From the NCBI RefSeq assembly GCF_003391395.1, contig NZ_CP024190.1, positions 5,890,001 through 5,954,000 of the forward strand: a stretch of DNA of 64,000 bases, written 5' to 3'. Shown piece after piece: positions 18,154 to 26,928 of the stretch (positions are counted from its first letter, which is position 1; every line of letters begins with the position of its first letter). The stretch is from Mycobacterium marinum. GTDB lineage: Bacteria > Actinomycetota > Actinomycetes > Mycobacteriales > Mycobacteriaceae. Position numbers and translations under genes: made by a program. The notes beneath the pieces are model-generated. The model saw only the letters and a list, made by a program, of their open reading frames with translations, did not search any database and was not told where the DNA came from.

Positions 18154-19299
18154 TCAGAACCCGGCGAACCGCTCCTTGACAGCTTCGGCGGTCAGGCCGT
18201 AGTCGGCCAGCGAGTACCTATGCTTGGGCGCGCGCTCACCGGTCTGACTCTCGGCGTGGATCTTTGCCATCGCCGCTCGAGCCTCATCGGTCAGTGTCAG
18301 GCCAAAGTGCCGATAGATGTCGGCCACCGTCCCCATCGGGTCGGCAATCAGATCCCGATAGTCGACGTCGTAGAACTGCGCTGGGTCGTAATTGGTTCGG
18401 GCGGAATCGAACCGCTGCAGGCCGCGCGACCAGGTCTCCATTGCGTCGGCACCGATCTGGGCGCCGACGAAGTTCGTCGACCAGCCTTCGGAAGTGTGCT
18501 GGGCCAACGAGCACATCGAGGCCATGATCGTCTCGACCGGGCGGTGGGTCTGTATCACCAGCGCGTCGGGATAGCTGGCCATCAACGCATCCAATGCGAA
18601 CAGATGACTGGGATTCTTTAGCACCCAGCGTTTTTCGGCATCGTTGAGCCCGATGAGCTGAAGGTTTTTCCGGTGCCGTTGATACGACGGTGTCCAGTCT
18701 TGCTTTGCCAGCCACTGCGCATAGCTGGGCAGGTGGGCGAGGGTCTCATACGACACCGAATGCAACGACTGCCGCAGTAGCTGCCAGCACTCCTCCAGCT
18801 CGTAGGCGGCCATGAAGTGCAGGCCGGTATAGCCGGGATTGTCCTTGTGGTGCTGGGTGAACTGGGCGTCGAGCTGGCGGTAGAACGGGTTTGTCTCCCA
18901 TGTCTCGCGGGGCGGGCGCGGCTGCGGGAACTCGGCCAGCCACATGTGTAGACCCTGGTGGGCCGGGTCGGCACCAAGCAGTCGGTGCAACGCCGTGGTG
19001 CCGGTCCGCACCAGGCCGGTCACGAAGATGGGCCGCTGGATCGGCACTTCGGCGTATTGCGGGTACTGCTTCCATGCGGCTTCGGACAGCAGCCGGGCAA
19101 CCAGGGCGCCGCGCAGGAAGAATCGGTTCATCTTGCTGCCCAGCACGGTGAGTCCGGCCTCGCGCCGATAGGAGTCCAGCAGCACCTCCAGCGCTTCGCG
19201 ATAGTTGTCCTGGTCACTGCCAAAATCGTCCAGCCCGACCAGTTTGGTAGCCGATGCATGCAGCTCGTCGACGGTTCCGACATCGGTGCGATCGGCCAT
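18154..19299 (-). CDS. Sulfotransferase-family protein (Rv3529c-like)
   Basis: A 381-residue protein with the PAPS-binding loop RPIFVTGLVRTGTTALHRLL (about residues 88-107) and the 3'-phosphate region VIQTHRPVETIMASMCSL, both typical of sulfotransferase family 3. It matches Rv3529c. The acceptor is unknown; location suggests a steroid or lipid. Third gene of the Rv3531c operon; its ATG overlaps the SDR stop (TGATG). It ends 3 bases from the converging Rv3527-like gene. Confidence 0.88.
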   Translation of the reverse strand: MADRTDVGTVDELHASATKLVGLDDFGSDQDNYREALEVLLDSYRREAGLTVLGSKMNRFFLRGALVARLLSEAAWKQYPQYAEVPIQRPIFVTGLVRTGTTALHRLLGADPAHQGLHMWLAEFPQPRPPRETWETNPFYRQLDAQFTQHHKDNPGYTGLHFMAAYELEECWQLLRQSLHSVSYETLAHLPSYAQWLAKQDWTPSYQRHRKNLQLIGLNDAEKRWVLKNPSHLFALDALMASYPDALVIQTHRPVETIMASMCSLAQHTSEGWSTNFVGAQIGADAMETWSRGLQRFDSARTNYDPAQFYDVDYRDLIADPMGTVADIYRHFGLTLTDEARAAMAKIHAESQTGERAPKHRYSLADYGLTAEAVKERFAGF

Positions 19300-20081
19300 C
19301 AGGTGTGGTACTCCCCGCAGTTGACGTCCAGGGTCTGCCCGGTGATGCCGCTGGACAGGTCGCTGGCCATGAACAGGATCGCCGACGCCACCTCGTCCTC
19401 GGTCGGGAGTCGCTTGAGATCACTCTGCGCGGCCGTGGCTTGGTAGATCTGCTCCACCGTGGTTCCGTACTTGCCGGCCTGGTGCTCGAAGTAGCCCTGC
19501 AGCGTGTCACCCCAGATGTAGCCCGGCGCAACGGAATTTACCCGAATGCCCTTCACACCGAGTTCCGCTGCCAGCGAGTGTGACATCGCCAGCAATGTCG
19601 ACTTGGCCATCTTGTAGGCGCCGAACTTGGGCTGCGAGTGCCGTAGCACCATCGAGTTGACGTTGACGATCGAACCATTGGTTTCGGCCAGCGCCCGGGT
19701 GAAGCCCGCAATGACGCGCAGCGCCCCCAGCGCGCTCAGCTCGATCGCATCCCGAATATGTTGAAATGTGGTCTCGGCCAACGGTTTCATCGATGGCACC
19801 CGAAACGCGTTGTTGACCAGCACGTCGATCTTCCCGTATGCCTCGAGCGTGGCATCGACCAGGTTGCTCACCTGATCGTCGTCGGTGATGTCGGCGCGAA
19901 CCGCGATGGCTTGTCGCCCCTTGTCGATGATCTGCTTGGCAAGTTCATCGAGGCGATCGCCACTGCGGGCGGCCAGCACGAGGTCGGCCCCCTCGGCCGC
20001 GCACCGATGCGCCAGGGTGGTCCCCAGTCCCGGCCCCACTCCGCTGATGACAAGGGTCTTTCCGTCAAGTAAACCTGGCAT
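19299..20081 (-). CDS. Short-chain dehydrogenase/reductase (Rv3530c-like)
   Basis: A 260-residue classical SDR: cofactor motif SGVGPGLG, NNAF in place of the usual NNAG, and active-site Ser in NVNSM followed by Y-K in AYKMAK. Matches Rv3530c. Presumably oxidises or reduces a hydroxyl on a steroid or side-chain intermediate, with NAD(P). ATG 20081 is chosen because AGGAAA lies 6 bases upstream; GTG 20084 is possible. Middle gene of a three-gene operon. Confidence 0.88.
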   Translation of the reverse strand: MPGLLDGKTLVISGVGPGLGTTLAHRCAAEGADLVLAARSGDRLDELAKQIIDKGRQAIAVRADITDDDQVSNLVDATLEAYGKIDVLVNNAFRVPSMKPLAETTFQHIRDAIELSALGALRVIAGFTRALAETNGSIVNVNSMVLRHSQPKFGAYKMAKSTLLAMSHSLAAELGVKGIRVNSVAPGYIWGDTLQGYFEHQAGKYGTTVEQIYQATAAQSDLKRLPTEDEVASAILFMASDLSSGITGQTLDVNCGEYHT

Positions 20082-20094
20082 CACCGTTTCCTAT

Positions 20095-21246
20095 TCAACC
20101 CAGCATCCTGGCTGCAATTTGTTTTTGGCGCAGCGCAATTCGCGCGCGCCAGTCTTCTTCGGAAATCTTGTTGTGCTCCAGATACGGCAGCACGGATCCG
20201 ACCGCGTCGAAGTCCACCAACTCCACACTCGGCCCGTCAGCGTCAGTGAGCTGCCGCGACACCCGCTGCCAACGGAACTGCAGGAACCCGCGCCGGTGAC
20301 CGAGGGTTTCCACCCAGTTGGTTACGCCGGGATTGCGGTCGGCCACCACAATGCGAACCTTGCCGTCCGGATCCGCCTGGGCTTGAGAGTTGTTCAGGGA
20401 GGTCTGATGGTTGATGTAGTCCAACGAGATGTACCACATGCTGCCGAGCTGAAAGCCCAGATAGGGGGCGTCACTCACCGGCACCGTGATCACCAGCGCC
20501 TGGTCGGGGCGAAGGTCGAAGTGTCCGGCCGAGGAATACTGCGTGGCCAGCCCCCCAGGGGTCAACCGGGGCGCCACCATGGTGTTGACCGGGATGTTGA
20601 GATAAAACCACTGCGGAAACTGCAACCACGTCTTCACCCGGTCCACCAGCTGCTTTCCCGCGACGGTGTAGCGCTTTTGCATGGTCTCCCGGGTCAGCGG
20701 GGGCGGCGCGGTGCCGGCGGTATCCAGCCTGGAAATGGCTAGCGTGCCGCGCTGCGCGGACCAGTCCGCATAGACCTCCCGGATCACCAGTTGCCCGTTG
20801 CTGGTCGGCCGGAGCCGCCATTGAAAGCTGCCGTCCGACGCGATTTCGAGTTCACGGTCGTCGAAAGCGGCCTGACTGACCGGCACGTTGTTGTCGGTGT
20901 ACTCACCCCCGAGCAGCTGGAAACTCAGGTCGGTGGTGGTGCCCCGGTTGCCGATGACGACGTAGTCACGGTCGGCATGCACCCGCGTGCCGAAGTAGAG
21001 GGTGTCGGGGTTATCGAGGCCCATCTTGGTGAACGGACCGGTACCCGACTGCAGGAAGGGGTGATCACGCTCGTAGTCGAAGGCCAAATGCAGGCAGCCA
21101 GCGATGCAGCCGGCCAGATATTGCAGTCCTTCGAGCAGGTCGGCTTCGGTTTCGATGTGTGGTGCCGCCGTGACCAACTTCTCGGCTTCGGCAATCGCCT
21201 CGGTCAGCGGTTGCGAGACAGGTTGCGAGACGGGATGGGAGGACAC
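20095..21246 (-). CDS. Conserved protein of the Rv3531c family
   Basis: A 383-residue protein matching Rv3531c. It shows features of the DUF1214-type all-beta family (GFQLGSMWY, DGKVRIVVADRNPGVTNWVET). Function unknown. First gene of the Rv3531c-Rv3530c-Rv3529c operon. The GTG start at 21246 lies 11 bases from a KstR-like operator. The N-terminus has a small in-frame duplication (PVSQ-PVSQ) from a tandem 12-base repeat. Confidence 0.82.
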   Translation of the reverse strand: MSSHPVSQPVSQPLTEAIAEAEKLVTAAPHIETEADLLEGLQYLAGCIAGCLHLAFDYERDHPFLQSGTGPFTKMGLDNPDTLYFGTRVHADRDYVVIGNRGTTTDLSFQLLGGEYTDNNVPVSQAAFDDRELEIASDGSFQWRLRPTSNGQLVIREVYADWSAQRGTLAISRLDTAGTAPPPLTRETMQKRYTVAGKQLVDRVKTWLQFPQWFYLNIPVNTMVAPRLTPGGLATQYSSAGHFDLRPDQALVITVPVSDAPYLGFQLGSMWYISLDYINHQTSLNNSQAQADPDGKVRIVVADRNPGVTNWVETLGHRRGFLQFRWQRVSRQLTDADGPSVELVDFDAVGSVLPYLEHNKISEEDWRARIALRQKQIAARMLG

Positions 21247-21257
21247 GACTTCGACGC

Positions 21258-21271
21258 TAGAACGTGTTCCT
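21258..21271. promoter_or_regulatory. KstR-like operator upstream of the Rv3531c operon (one mismatch)
   Basis: TAGAACGTGTTCCT matches TnnAACnnGTTnnA except for the last base. It sits 11 bases upstream of the minus-strand start at 21246 and 182 bases before the ligase-fusion gene on the plus strand. Confidence 0.75.
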
Positions 21272-21453
21272 ATTTTGAGTCAATGGCGAACATTTTGCGG
21301 CGTAGCGGCGCTGCCCACCAACGAAGCCAGCTCACCTCACCGACCATCGATTTTCGGGCTCGATCGCCGCCCCCAGCGCGTCGCGCCTGGCGGCAACAAC
21401 ATCGGAAGCTTTGTTTAACACACCCGCAATTGACCGCTGCGTACCGTGGCTGC

Positions 21454-24063
21454 ATGCGCCGCGACCCGCCGCGAACGATGGGCGTCGAGGAGGAGTTTCA
21501 CCTTGTCGACCTGAGGTCCAGGCGCCTGACGACACGCGCCCCGGACCTGCTCGCGAAGCTTCCGGAGGACTACGTCGCCGAACTTCAAAGCTGCGTCGTC
21601 GAGACCAACAGCGGCATCGTCGACAGCCTGGACGCGCTGCGCGCCGACCTGCTTCGGCACCGGCGGTTGTTGGTGGACGCGGCCGACGAAATCGGCGTGG
21701 GCGTGGTGGCCGCCGGCGCCGTGCCACTGTCGGTACCCGCCGAGCTTCAGATCACCCAGACTCCCCGCTACCTGCATATGCTCGCCGACTACCAGCTACT
21801 CGCCCGCGAACAGCTGATCTGCGCCACCCATGTGCACGTCGGCATCGATGACCGCGACGAAGCGATCGCCATCGCCAACCGCCTGCTCCCCTGTCTGCCG
21901 ACGCTGCTGGCCCTGTCGGCCAGCTCGCCGTTCTGGGCCGACGGGTCGGACACCGGCTATGCCAGCATGCGCACGCTGGTATGGCGACGATGGCCGACGA
22001 CCGGCCTGGCCGCCCCGGTGCAGTCGGCAACCGAGTACGACGCGCTGGTCAAGGCATTGATCGCCAGCCAGGTGATCACCGACTACGGCATGATCTACTT
22101 CGATCTCCGGCCGTCCAGCCACGCGCCCACGCTAGAACTGCGAGTGTGCGACAGCTGCCCGTCGGTGGACACCATCGTGCTGGTCGCCGGACTGTACCGG
22201 GCCGCCGTCGCGCGGGAGGCCGAAGCGATCCGCGCCGGCACCCCCGCGCCGGCGTTTCCCTCGACGGTGGGCAGCGCGGCGCTCTGGCGTGCTGCCCGCT
22301 CGGGGCTCGAGGGCGACCTCGTCGACCTCACCGGGCCCGTCCCGGCGAGCCGACCGGCCGGGGACGTGGTCAACGATCTGGTGTCCTCGCTGCGACCGCA
22401 GCTCGAAGACAGCGGCGACTGGGAGATGATCGGCGAACTGACCCGCCAGACCCTGCTCTCCGGTACGTCCTCGGCTCGGCAGCGGCGGGCGCTGCGCCGC
22501 CGCGGCCGCCTCACCGACGTCGTAGATCAGCTCATCGCCGAGACCGCTGGGCGCGTCAAGCCCACGACCGCGGCGATATCGCACGATGGTGGCCTGCTCG
22601 CGGCATATCAGCCCACCGGCGAGGCCGGCAAACCCGCCGACGACATGTTCGCCAGCTACGACGAAGCCGTCGATGCCGACGGGCGGGCACGCCCGAACTA
22701 CAAGACGGCACTGAAGACGATCGAGGGCCTCGGCGTCGATGTGTTGCGCGCCCGCGACCGCGACATCGAGCAGGAACGCCGTGCCGGCAACGTCACGTTC
22801 CGGGCCGCCGGGCACAGCCGTGTGCAGGTGAACCCGCTTGATCTGGTGCCGCGAATCGTGACCGCCGACGAGTGGGCGCAGCTGTCCCAGGGCCTCGCGC
22901 AACGAGCCAGGGCGCTGGACGCCTTCCTGCGAGACGTCTACTCCGAGCAGGCGATCCTGGCGGACGGCGTGCTCAGCGCGCAGGTTCTCGACCGCTCGCC
23001 CGGTTTCCGTTCGACCGGCCGACTGGCCGGCGACGGCGTGCGTGCGCACATCAGCGGCATCGACCTGGTGTGCGACCGCGCGGGTAACTGGATGGTGCTG
23101 GAAGACAACCTGCGCATCCCGTCCGGTGTGGCGTACGCGATCGTCAACCGCCGGCTGCTTGGCAAGTACCTGCCCGAGCTGCCACCGCCGGGCGGGGTCG
23201 CCGATCTGGACCGGGTCGCGCACCTGCTGCTGGAGACGCTGCGGGCGGCGGCCCCACCGCACGCTCCCGATCAGCCGACGGTCACCCTGTTGTCGGCCGG
23301 CCGCGACGACCCGGGCTGGTTCGAACACGGATTCCTCGCCGAGGAGATGGGCGTTGCACTGGTCGCGCCATCGGACCTGTCGGTGCGCGATCGCAGGGTG
23401 TTCCGCCACGGCGGTTCCGGCGGTTCTCCGGTCGACGTCATCTATTCGCGGATGTACGAGGACATGCTGCTTTCATCGACCGGCCACGATGGCGCGCCGC
23501 TGCGGTCCGGACTGCTCGAGGCGCTGGACGCCGGCAACCTCACCATCGTCAACGCGCTGGGTAACGGCGTCGCCGAGGACAAGGCGGTCTACGCGTTCGT
23601 CCCCGCCATGATCGAGTACTACCTCGGGGAGAAGCCGGCGCTGGCGCAGGTGCCGACGTGGGTCTGTGCCGAACGCGAGCAGCGCGATTACGTGCTGGGT
23701 CATCTGGGCGAGCTGGTGGTCAAGCCGACCGACGGGCTCAGCGGCAGCGGCGTGCTGATCGGCCCGGAGGCCACCGACGCCGCGATCGAGGCGCGCCGGC
23801 GCGAGCTGCTCATCCAACCGGAGCGGTTCGTCGCCCAGCAGCTGGTGGCACTCTCAACGCACCCAACCTTCGATGACGATGGGCTCTACCCGCACCACGT
23901 CGACCTGCGCGCGTTCGTCCACCTACGACAGGCACCCCGCGGCCCGGTGACGGCGAAAGTCCTGCCCGCCGCCCTGACCCGAGTGGCCAGCCGAGGGTCG
24001 CGGATAGCGAACTCGTCGTCGGGCGCCGGCAGCAAGGACACCTGGATTTTCACCGACGGCTAG
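21454..24063 (+). CDS. Carboxylate-amine ligase (YbdK/GCS2) fused to circularly permuted ATP-grasp
   Basis: An 869-residue two-domain protein. Residues about 8-365 are a glutamate-cysteine-ligase-2 (YbdK) domain with MGVEEEFHLVD, CVVETNSG and THVHVGID. Residues about 385-865 are a circularly permuted type-2 ATP-grasp domain with GNWMVLEDNLRIPSG, NALGNGVAEDKAVYAF and VVKPTDGLSGSGVLIG. Both domains join carboxylates to amines using ATP, so a peptide-like product is likely, but substrates are unknown. In other genomes such fusions often neighbour alpha-E (DUF403) and transglutaminase genes; none is here. ATG 21454 is chosen (21478 possible); the frame is open far upstream but shadows the opposite strand. 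Its 3' end overlaps hsaF by 14 bases. Confidence 0.9.
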   Translation: MRRDPPRTMGVEEEFHLVDLRSRRLTTRAPDLLAKLPEDYVAELQSCVVETNSGIVDSLDALRADLLRHRRLLVDAADEIGVGVVAAGAVPLSVPAELQITQTPRYLHMLADYQLLAREQLICATHVHVGIDDRDEAIAIANRLLPCLPTLLALSASSPFWADGSDTGYASMRTLVWRRWPTTGLAAPVQSATEYDALVKALIASQVITDYGMIYFDLRPSSHAPTLELRVCDSCPSVDTIVLVAGLYRAAVAREAEAIRAGTPAPAFPSTVGSAALWRAARSGLEGDLVDLTGPVPASRPAGDVVNDLVSSLRPQLEDSGDWEMIGELTRQTLLSGTSSARQRRALRRRGRLTDVVDQLIAETAGRVKPTTAAISHDGGLLAAYQPTGEAGKPADDMFASYDEAVDADGRARPNYKTALKTIEGLGVDVLRARDRDIEQERRAGNVTFRAAGHSRVQVNPLDLVPRIVTADEWAQLSQGLAQRARALDAFLRDVYSEQAILADGVLSAQVLDRSPGFRSTGRLAGDGVRAHISGIDLVCDRAGNWMVLEDNLRIPSGVAYAIVNRRLLGKYLPELPPPGGVADLDRVAHLLLETLRAAAPPHAPDQPTVTLLSAGRDDPGWFEHGFLAEEMGVALVAPSDLSVRDRRVFRHGGSGGSPVDVIYSRMYEDMLLSSTGHDGAPLRSGLLEALDAGNLTIVNALGNGVAEDKAVYAFVPAMIEYYLGEKPALAQVPTWVCAEREQRDYVLGHLGELVVKPTDGLSGSGVLIGPEATDAAIEARRRELLIQPERFVAQQLVALSTHPTFDDDGLYPHHVDLRAFVHLRQAPRGPVTAKVLPAALTRVASRGSRIANSSSGAGSKDTWIFTDG

Positions 24064-25093
24064 CGACCTGGCCGCTTTCCTGCTCGCGCTTGATTTCCAG
24101 TGCGATGTCGATGAGCTGATCTTCCTGGCCACCGATGAGCTTGCGCTGACCGGCCCGGTGCAACAGCTGATGCGCGGGAACACCGTAGCGCTCGGATTGG
24201 CGAACGGCGTGCTTGAGGAAGCTGGAATACACCCCGGAGTAGCCCATGATCAGCGCATTGCGGTCGAGCAGGCATTCGGCGGGCATGGCCGGGCGCACCA
24301 CGTCTTCGGCGGCGTCGGCGATGTCGAAGAAGTCGATACCGGTCTTGACGCCGATCTTGTCGAACACCCCGATCAGGGCTTCGACCGGCGCATTGCCCGC
24401 GCCCGCGCCGAACCGGCGCACGCTGCCGTCGATCTGCTTGGCACCGGCACGCACCGCCTCTACCGAGTTGGCCACCCCCAGGCCGAGGTTCTCATGCCCG
24501 TGAAAGCCCACCTGGGCGTCCTCGCCGAGTTCGGCGACCAGCGCGGCAACCCGGTCGGCGACGCCGTCGAGCACCAGGGCGCCGGCGGAGTCGACGACAT
24601 AGACGCACTGGCAGCCGGCGTCGGCCATGATGCGGGCCTGGGCGGCCAGTTTCTCGGGCGCAATCGTGTGGGCCATCATCAAGAACCCGACGGTTTCCAG
24701 GCCCAGCTCGCGGGCCAGCCCGAAATGCTGGATCGAGACGTCGGCCTCGGTGCAGTGGGTGGCAATCCGGCAGATGGATCCACCGTTGTCTTGCGCTTCT
24801 TTGATGTCTTCTTTGGTGCCGACCCCGGGCAGCATCAAAAACGCGATCTTGGCTTCCTTGGCCGTCTGGGCGGCCAGCTTGATCAGTTCCTGCTCGGGCG
24901 TTTTGGAGAAGCCGTAGTTGAAGCTCGACCCGCCCAGCCCGTCGCCGTGGGTCACCTCGATCACCGGCACCCCGGCGGCATCCAGGGCCGCCACGATGGC
25001 GCCGACCTCCTCCTTAATGAACTGGTGGCGTTTGTGGTGCGACCCGTCGCGCAACGACGTGTCGGTGATGCGCACATCCCAGATCCCGGTCAT
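24050..25093 (-). CDS. hsaF: 4-hydroxy-2-oxoacid aldolase HsaF
   Basis: A 347-residue DRE-TIM/BphI-type aldolase matching Rv3534c. It cleaves 4-hydroxy-2-oxohexanoate, from sterol rings A/B, to pyruvate and propionaldehyde, which is channelled to HsaG. Visible motifs are RITDTSLRDGSHHKRHQF with the metal-binding Asp and catalytic His, and the metal-binding GFHGHENLG. ATG overlaps the hsaG stop (ATGA), as expected for the tight aldolase-dehydrogenase complex. Confidence 0.96.
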   Translation of the reverse strand: MTGIWDVRITDTSLRDGSHHKRHQFIKEEVGAIVAALDAAGVPVIEVTHGDGLGGSSFNYGFSKTPEQELIKLAAQTAKEAKIAFLMLPGVGTKEDIKEAQDNGGSICRIATHCTEADVSIQHFGLARELGLETVGFLMMAHTIAPEKLAAQARIMADAGCQCVYVVDSAGALVLDGVADRVAALVAELGEDAQVGFHGHENLGLGVANSVEAVRAGAKQIDGSVRRFGAGAGNAPVEALIGVFDKIGVKTGIDFFDIADAAEDVVRPAMPAECLLDRNALIMGYSGVYSSFLKHAVRQSERYGVPAHQLLHRAGQRKLIGGQEDQLIDIALEIKREQESGQVASRR

Positions 25094-26016
25094 CGCTTTC
25101 CTCCTGACACGGCCAGCGTCTCCTTGGCGATCTCCTCGCCGACCTTGGTCGCCGCCGCGGTCATGATGTCCAGATTGCCCGCGTAGGGCGGCAGATAATC
25201 GCCAGCGCCTTCGACCTCGACGAACGTGGTCACCACCGCCTGGCCACCGGAGTTGATCGACGGCTCGTCGAACTGCGGCTCGTTGAGCAACCGGTACCCG
25301 GGCACATAGGTCTGCACCTGGGCCACGACCTCATGAATCGAGGCCGCGATCGCGTCGCGGTCGGCGTCTTCGGGGATGGCGCAAAAGATCGTGTCCCGCA
25401 TGATCATCGGCGGATCGGCCGGGTTCAAAATGATGATCGCCTTACCGCGCCGGGCGCCGCCGATCGTCTCGACACCTTTGCTGGTGGTCTTGGTGAACTC
25501 GTCGATGTTGGCCCGGGTCCCGGGCCCTGCCGAGACCGAGGCCACCGACGCCACGATCTCGGCGTAGGGAACCCCGCCCAGATCGGCAACCGCTCGCGAC
25601 ACCGCGTACACGATCGGAATGGTCGCCTGTCCCCCGCAGGTGATCATGTTGACGTTGGGGGCATCCAGGTGCTCGCGCAGGTTGGCCGGCGGAACCACCG
25701 CGGGACCCACCGCCGCCGGCGTCAAGTCAATCGCCCGGATTCCGGCGGCCGCATACTTCGGCGCCGCCGCCTTGTGCACATAGGCACTGGTCGCCTCGAA
25801 CACCAGATCGGGCTTGTCCGACTGGGCCAACAACCAATCCACGCCCTCGTGGGTGGTCTCCAGACCCAACTTGCGGGCCCGCGCCAAACCCTCACTCTGC
25901 GGGTCGATCCCCACCATCCAGCGCGGTTCCAGCCAGTCGGATCGCAGCAGTTTGTAGAGCAGGTCGGTGCTGATATTTCCGGACCCAACAATGGCCACAC
26001 TTGCCTTCGACGGCAT
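25090..26016 (-). CDS. hsaG: CoA-acylating propionaldehyde dehydrogenase HsaG
   Basis: A 308-residue BphJ-type dehydrogenase matching Rv3535c. It converts propionaldehyde (or acetaldehyde) from HsaF plus NAD and CoA into propionyl-CoA. The NAD motif VAIVGSGNISTDLL is near the N-terminus, and the catalytic cysteine is in MITCGGQATIPIVYAV. ATG 26016 is preceded by AGGAG 5 bases away; the open frame continues upstream without family similarity. Confidence 0.96.
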   Translation of the reverse strand: MPSKASVAIVGSGNISTDLLYKLLRSDWLEPRWMVGIDPQSEGLARARKLGLETTHEGVDWLLAQSDKPDLVFEATSAYVHKAAAPKYAAAGIRAIDLTPAAVGPAVVPPANLREHLDAPNVNMITCGGQATIPIVYAVSRAVADLGGVPYAEIVASVASVSAGPGTRANIDEFTKTTSKGVETIGGARRGKAIIILNPADPPMIMRDTIFCAIPEDADRDAIAASIHEVVAQVQTYVPGYRLLNEPQFDEPSINSGGQAVVTTFVEVEGAGDYLPPYAGNLDIMTAAATKVGEEIAKETLAVSGGKR

Positions 26017-26059
26017 GTTGCTCCTTTTACCGCTCTCGATGTTCGAAACTAGTTCGGCA

Positions 26060-26845
26060 CTATTGGAACGACAAGCGAACCGAACCCAGGCCCGTGAAAT
26101 CGGCAACGAACTCGTCACCGGCGTTCGCGTCGACGGCGAACGTGCACGACCCCGGCAGCACGATGTCGCCCTTGCGTAACCGCACGCCAAACCCCTCGAC
26201 CTTGCGGGCCAACCACGCCACCGCGGTGGCCGGGTTGCCCAGCACCGCGTCGCTGCGCCCCTCGGCGGCCAGCTCGCCGTTGCGAGTCAGGACCGCGTCG
26301 ATCGCCTTCACGTCCACCTCCGCCGGGGACACCCGCGCCGCACCCAGCACGAAGCCCGCGGCCGATGCGTTGTCAGCGATGGTGTCGCAGATCTTGATCT
26401 GCCAATCCTTGATCCTGGTGTCGATCAACTCGATCGAGGGAACCAGGGCCTCGGTGGCCGCCAACACGTCGTCCTCGGTGCAGTCGGCGCCCGGCAGGTC
26501 GGCGGCCAGGATGAAGCCGACCTCGACCTCCACCCGGGGATACAGGTAGTTCGCCGTCCGCACCGGGGCGTCCTCGAACACCCGCATGTTGTCGAGCAGG
26601 TGCCCGTAGTCAGGCTCGTCGACACCCATCATCTGCTGCATCACCGGCGAGGACAGGCCGACCTTGTGGCCCACCACTCGGCCTCCTTCGGCGACCCGCC
26701 GACGAATGTTGATCAGCTGGATCTGGTAGGCGTCGACCACGTCGATATCCGGGTAGGACGGCGTCAACGGGGTTATCGGCTGACGGCTCCGTTCGGCTTG
26801 CGCCAAGTCGGCGGCAATCTTGTCCCGGGTCGAATCAGCCAGCAT
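26060..26845 (-). CDS. hsaE: 2-hydroxypentadienoate-type hydratase HsaE
   Basis: A 261-residue hydratase of the BphH/fumarylacetoacetase-like family, matching Rv3536c. It hydrates 2-hydroxyhexa-2,4-dienoate to 4-hydroxy-2-oxohexanoate, the HsaF substrate. The segment GGRVVGHKVGLSSPVMQQMMGVDEP is split by one residue from the metal-binding VEVEVGF region. ATG 26845 follows CGGGAGATG-type context and gives the family length. First gene of hsaE-hsaG-hsaF, divergent from kstD. Confidence 0.95.
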   Translation of the reverse strand: MLADSTRDKIAADLAQAERSRQPITPLTPSYPDIDVVDAYQIQLINIRRRVAEGGRVVGHKVGLSSPVMQQMMGVDEPDYGHLLDNMRVFEDAPVRTANYLYPRVEVEVGFILAADLPGADCTEDDVLAATEALVPSIELIDTRIKDWQIKICDTIADNASAAGFVLGAARVSPAEVDVKAIDAVLTRNGELAAEGRSDAVLGNPATAVAWLARKVEGFGVRLRKGDIVLPGSCTFAVDANAGDEFVADFTGLGSVRLSFQ

Positions 26846-26913
26846 CTCCCGAAGTCCCCTCGTCTTTCTGGCATCGTGATGACCGGGCCAGTAGCGCCCG
26901 ACCCTGGCAATTC

Positions 26914-26927
26914 TATAACGTGTTCTA
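26914..26927. promoter_or_regulatory. KstR operator between hsaE and kstD
   Basis: TATAACGTGTTCTA fits TnnAACnnGTTnnA. It ends one base before the kstD ATG at 26929 and lies 68 bases upstream of hsaE. Confidence 0.85.
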
Positions 26928-26928
26928 C

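Noticed and set aside
20791..21453. 220-codon upstream extension of the ligase/ATP-grasp fusion
   Set aside because: It lies antisense to the Rv3531c-like gene and across its KstR operator, and shows no domain similarity.
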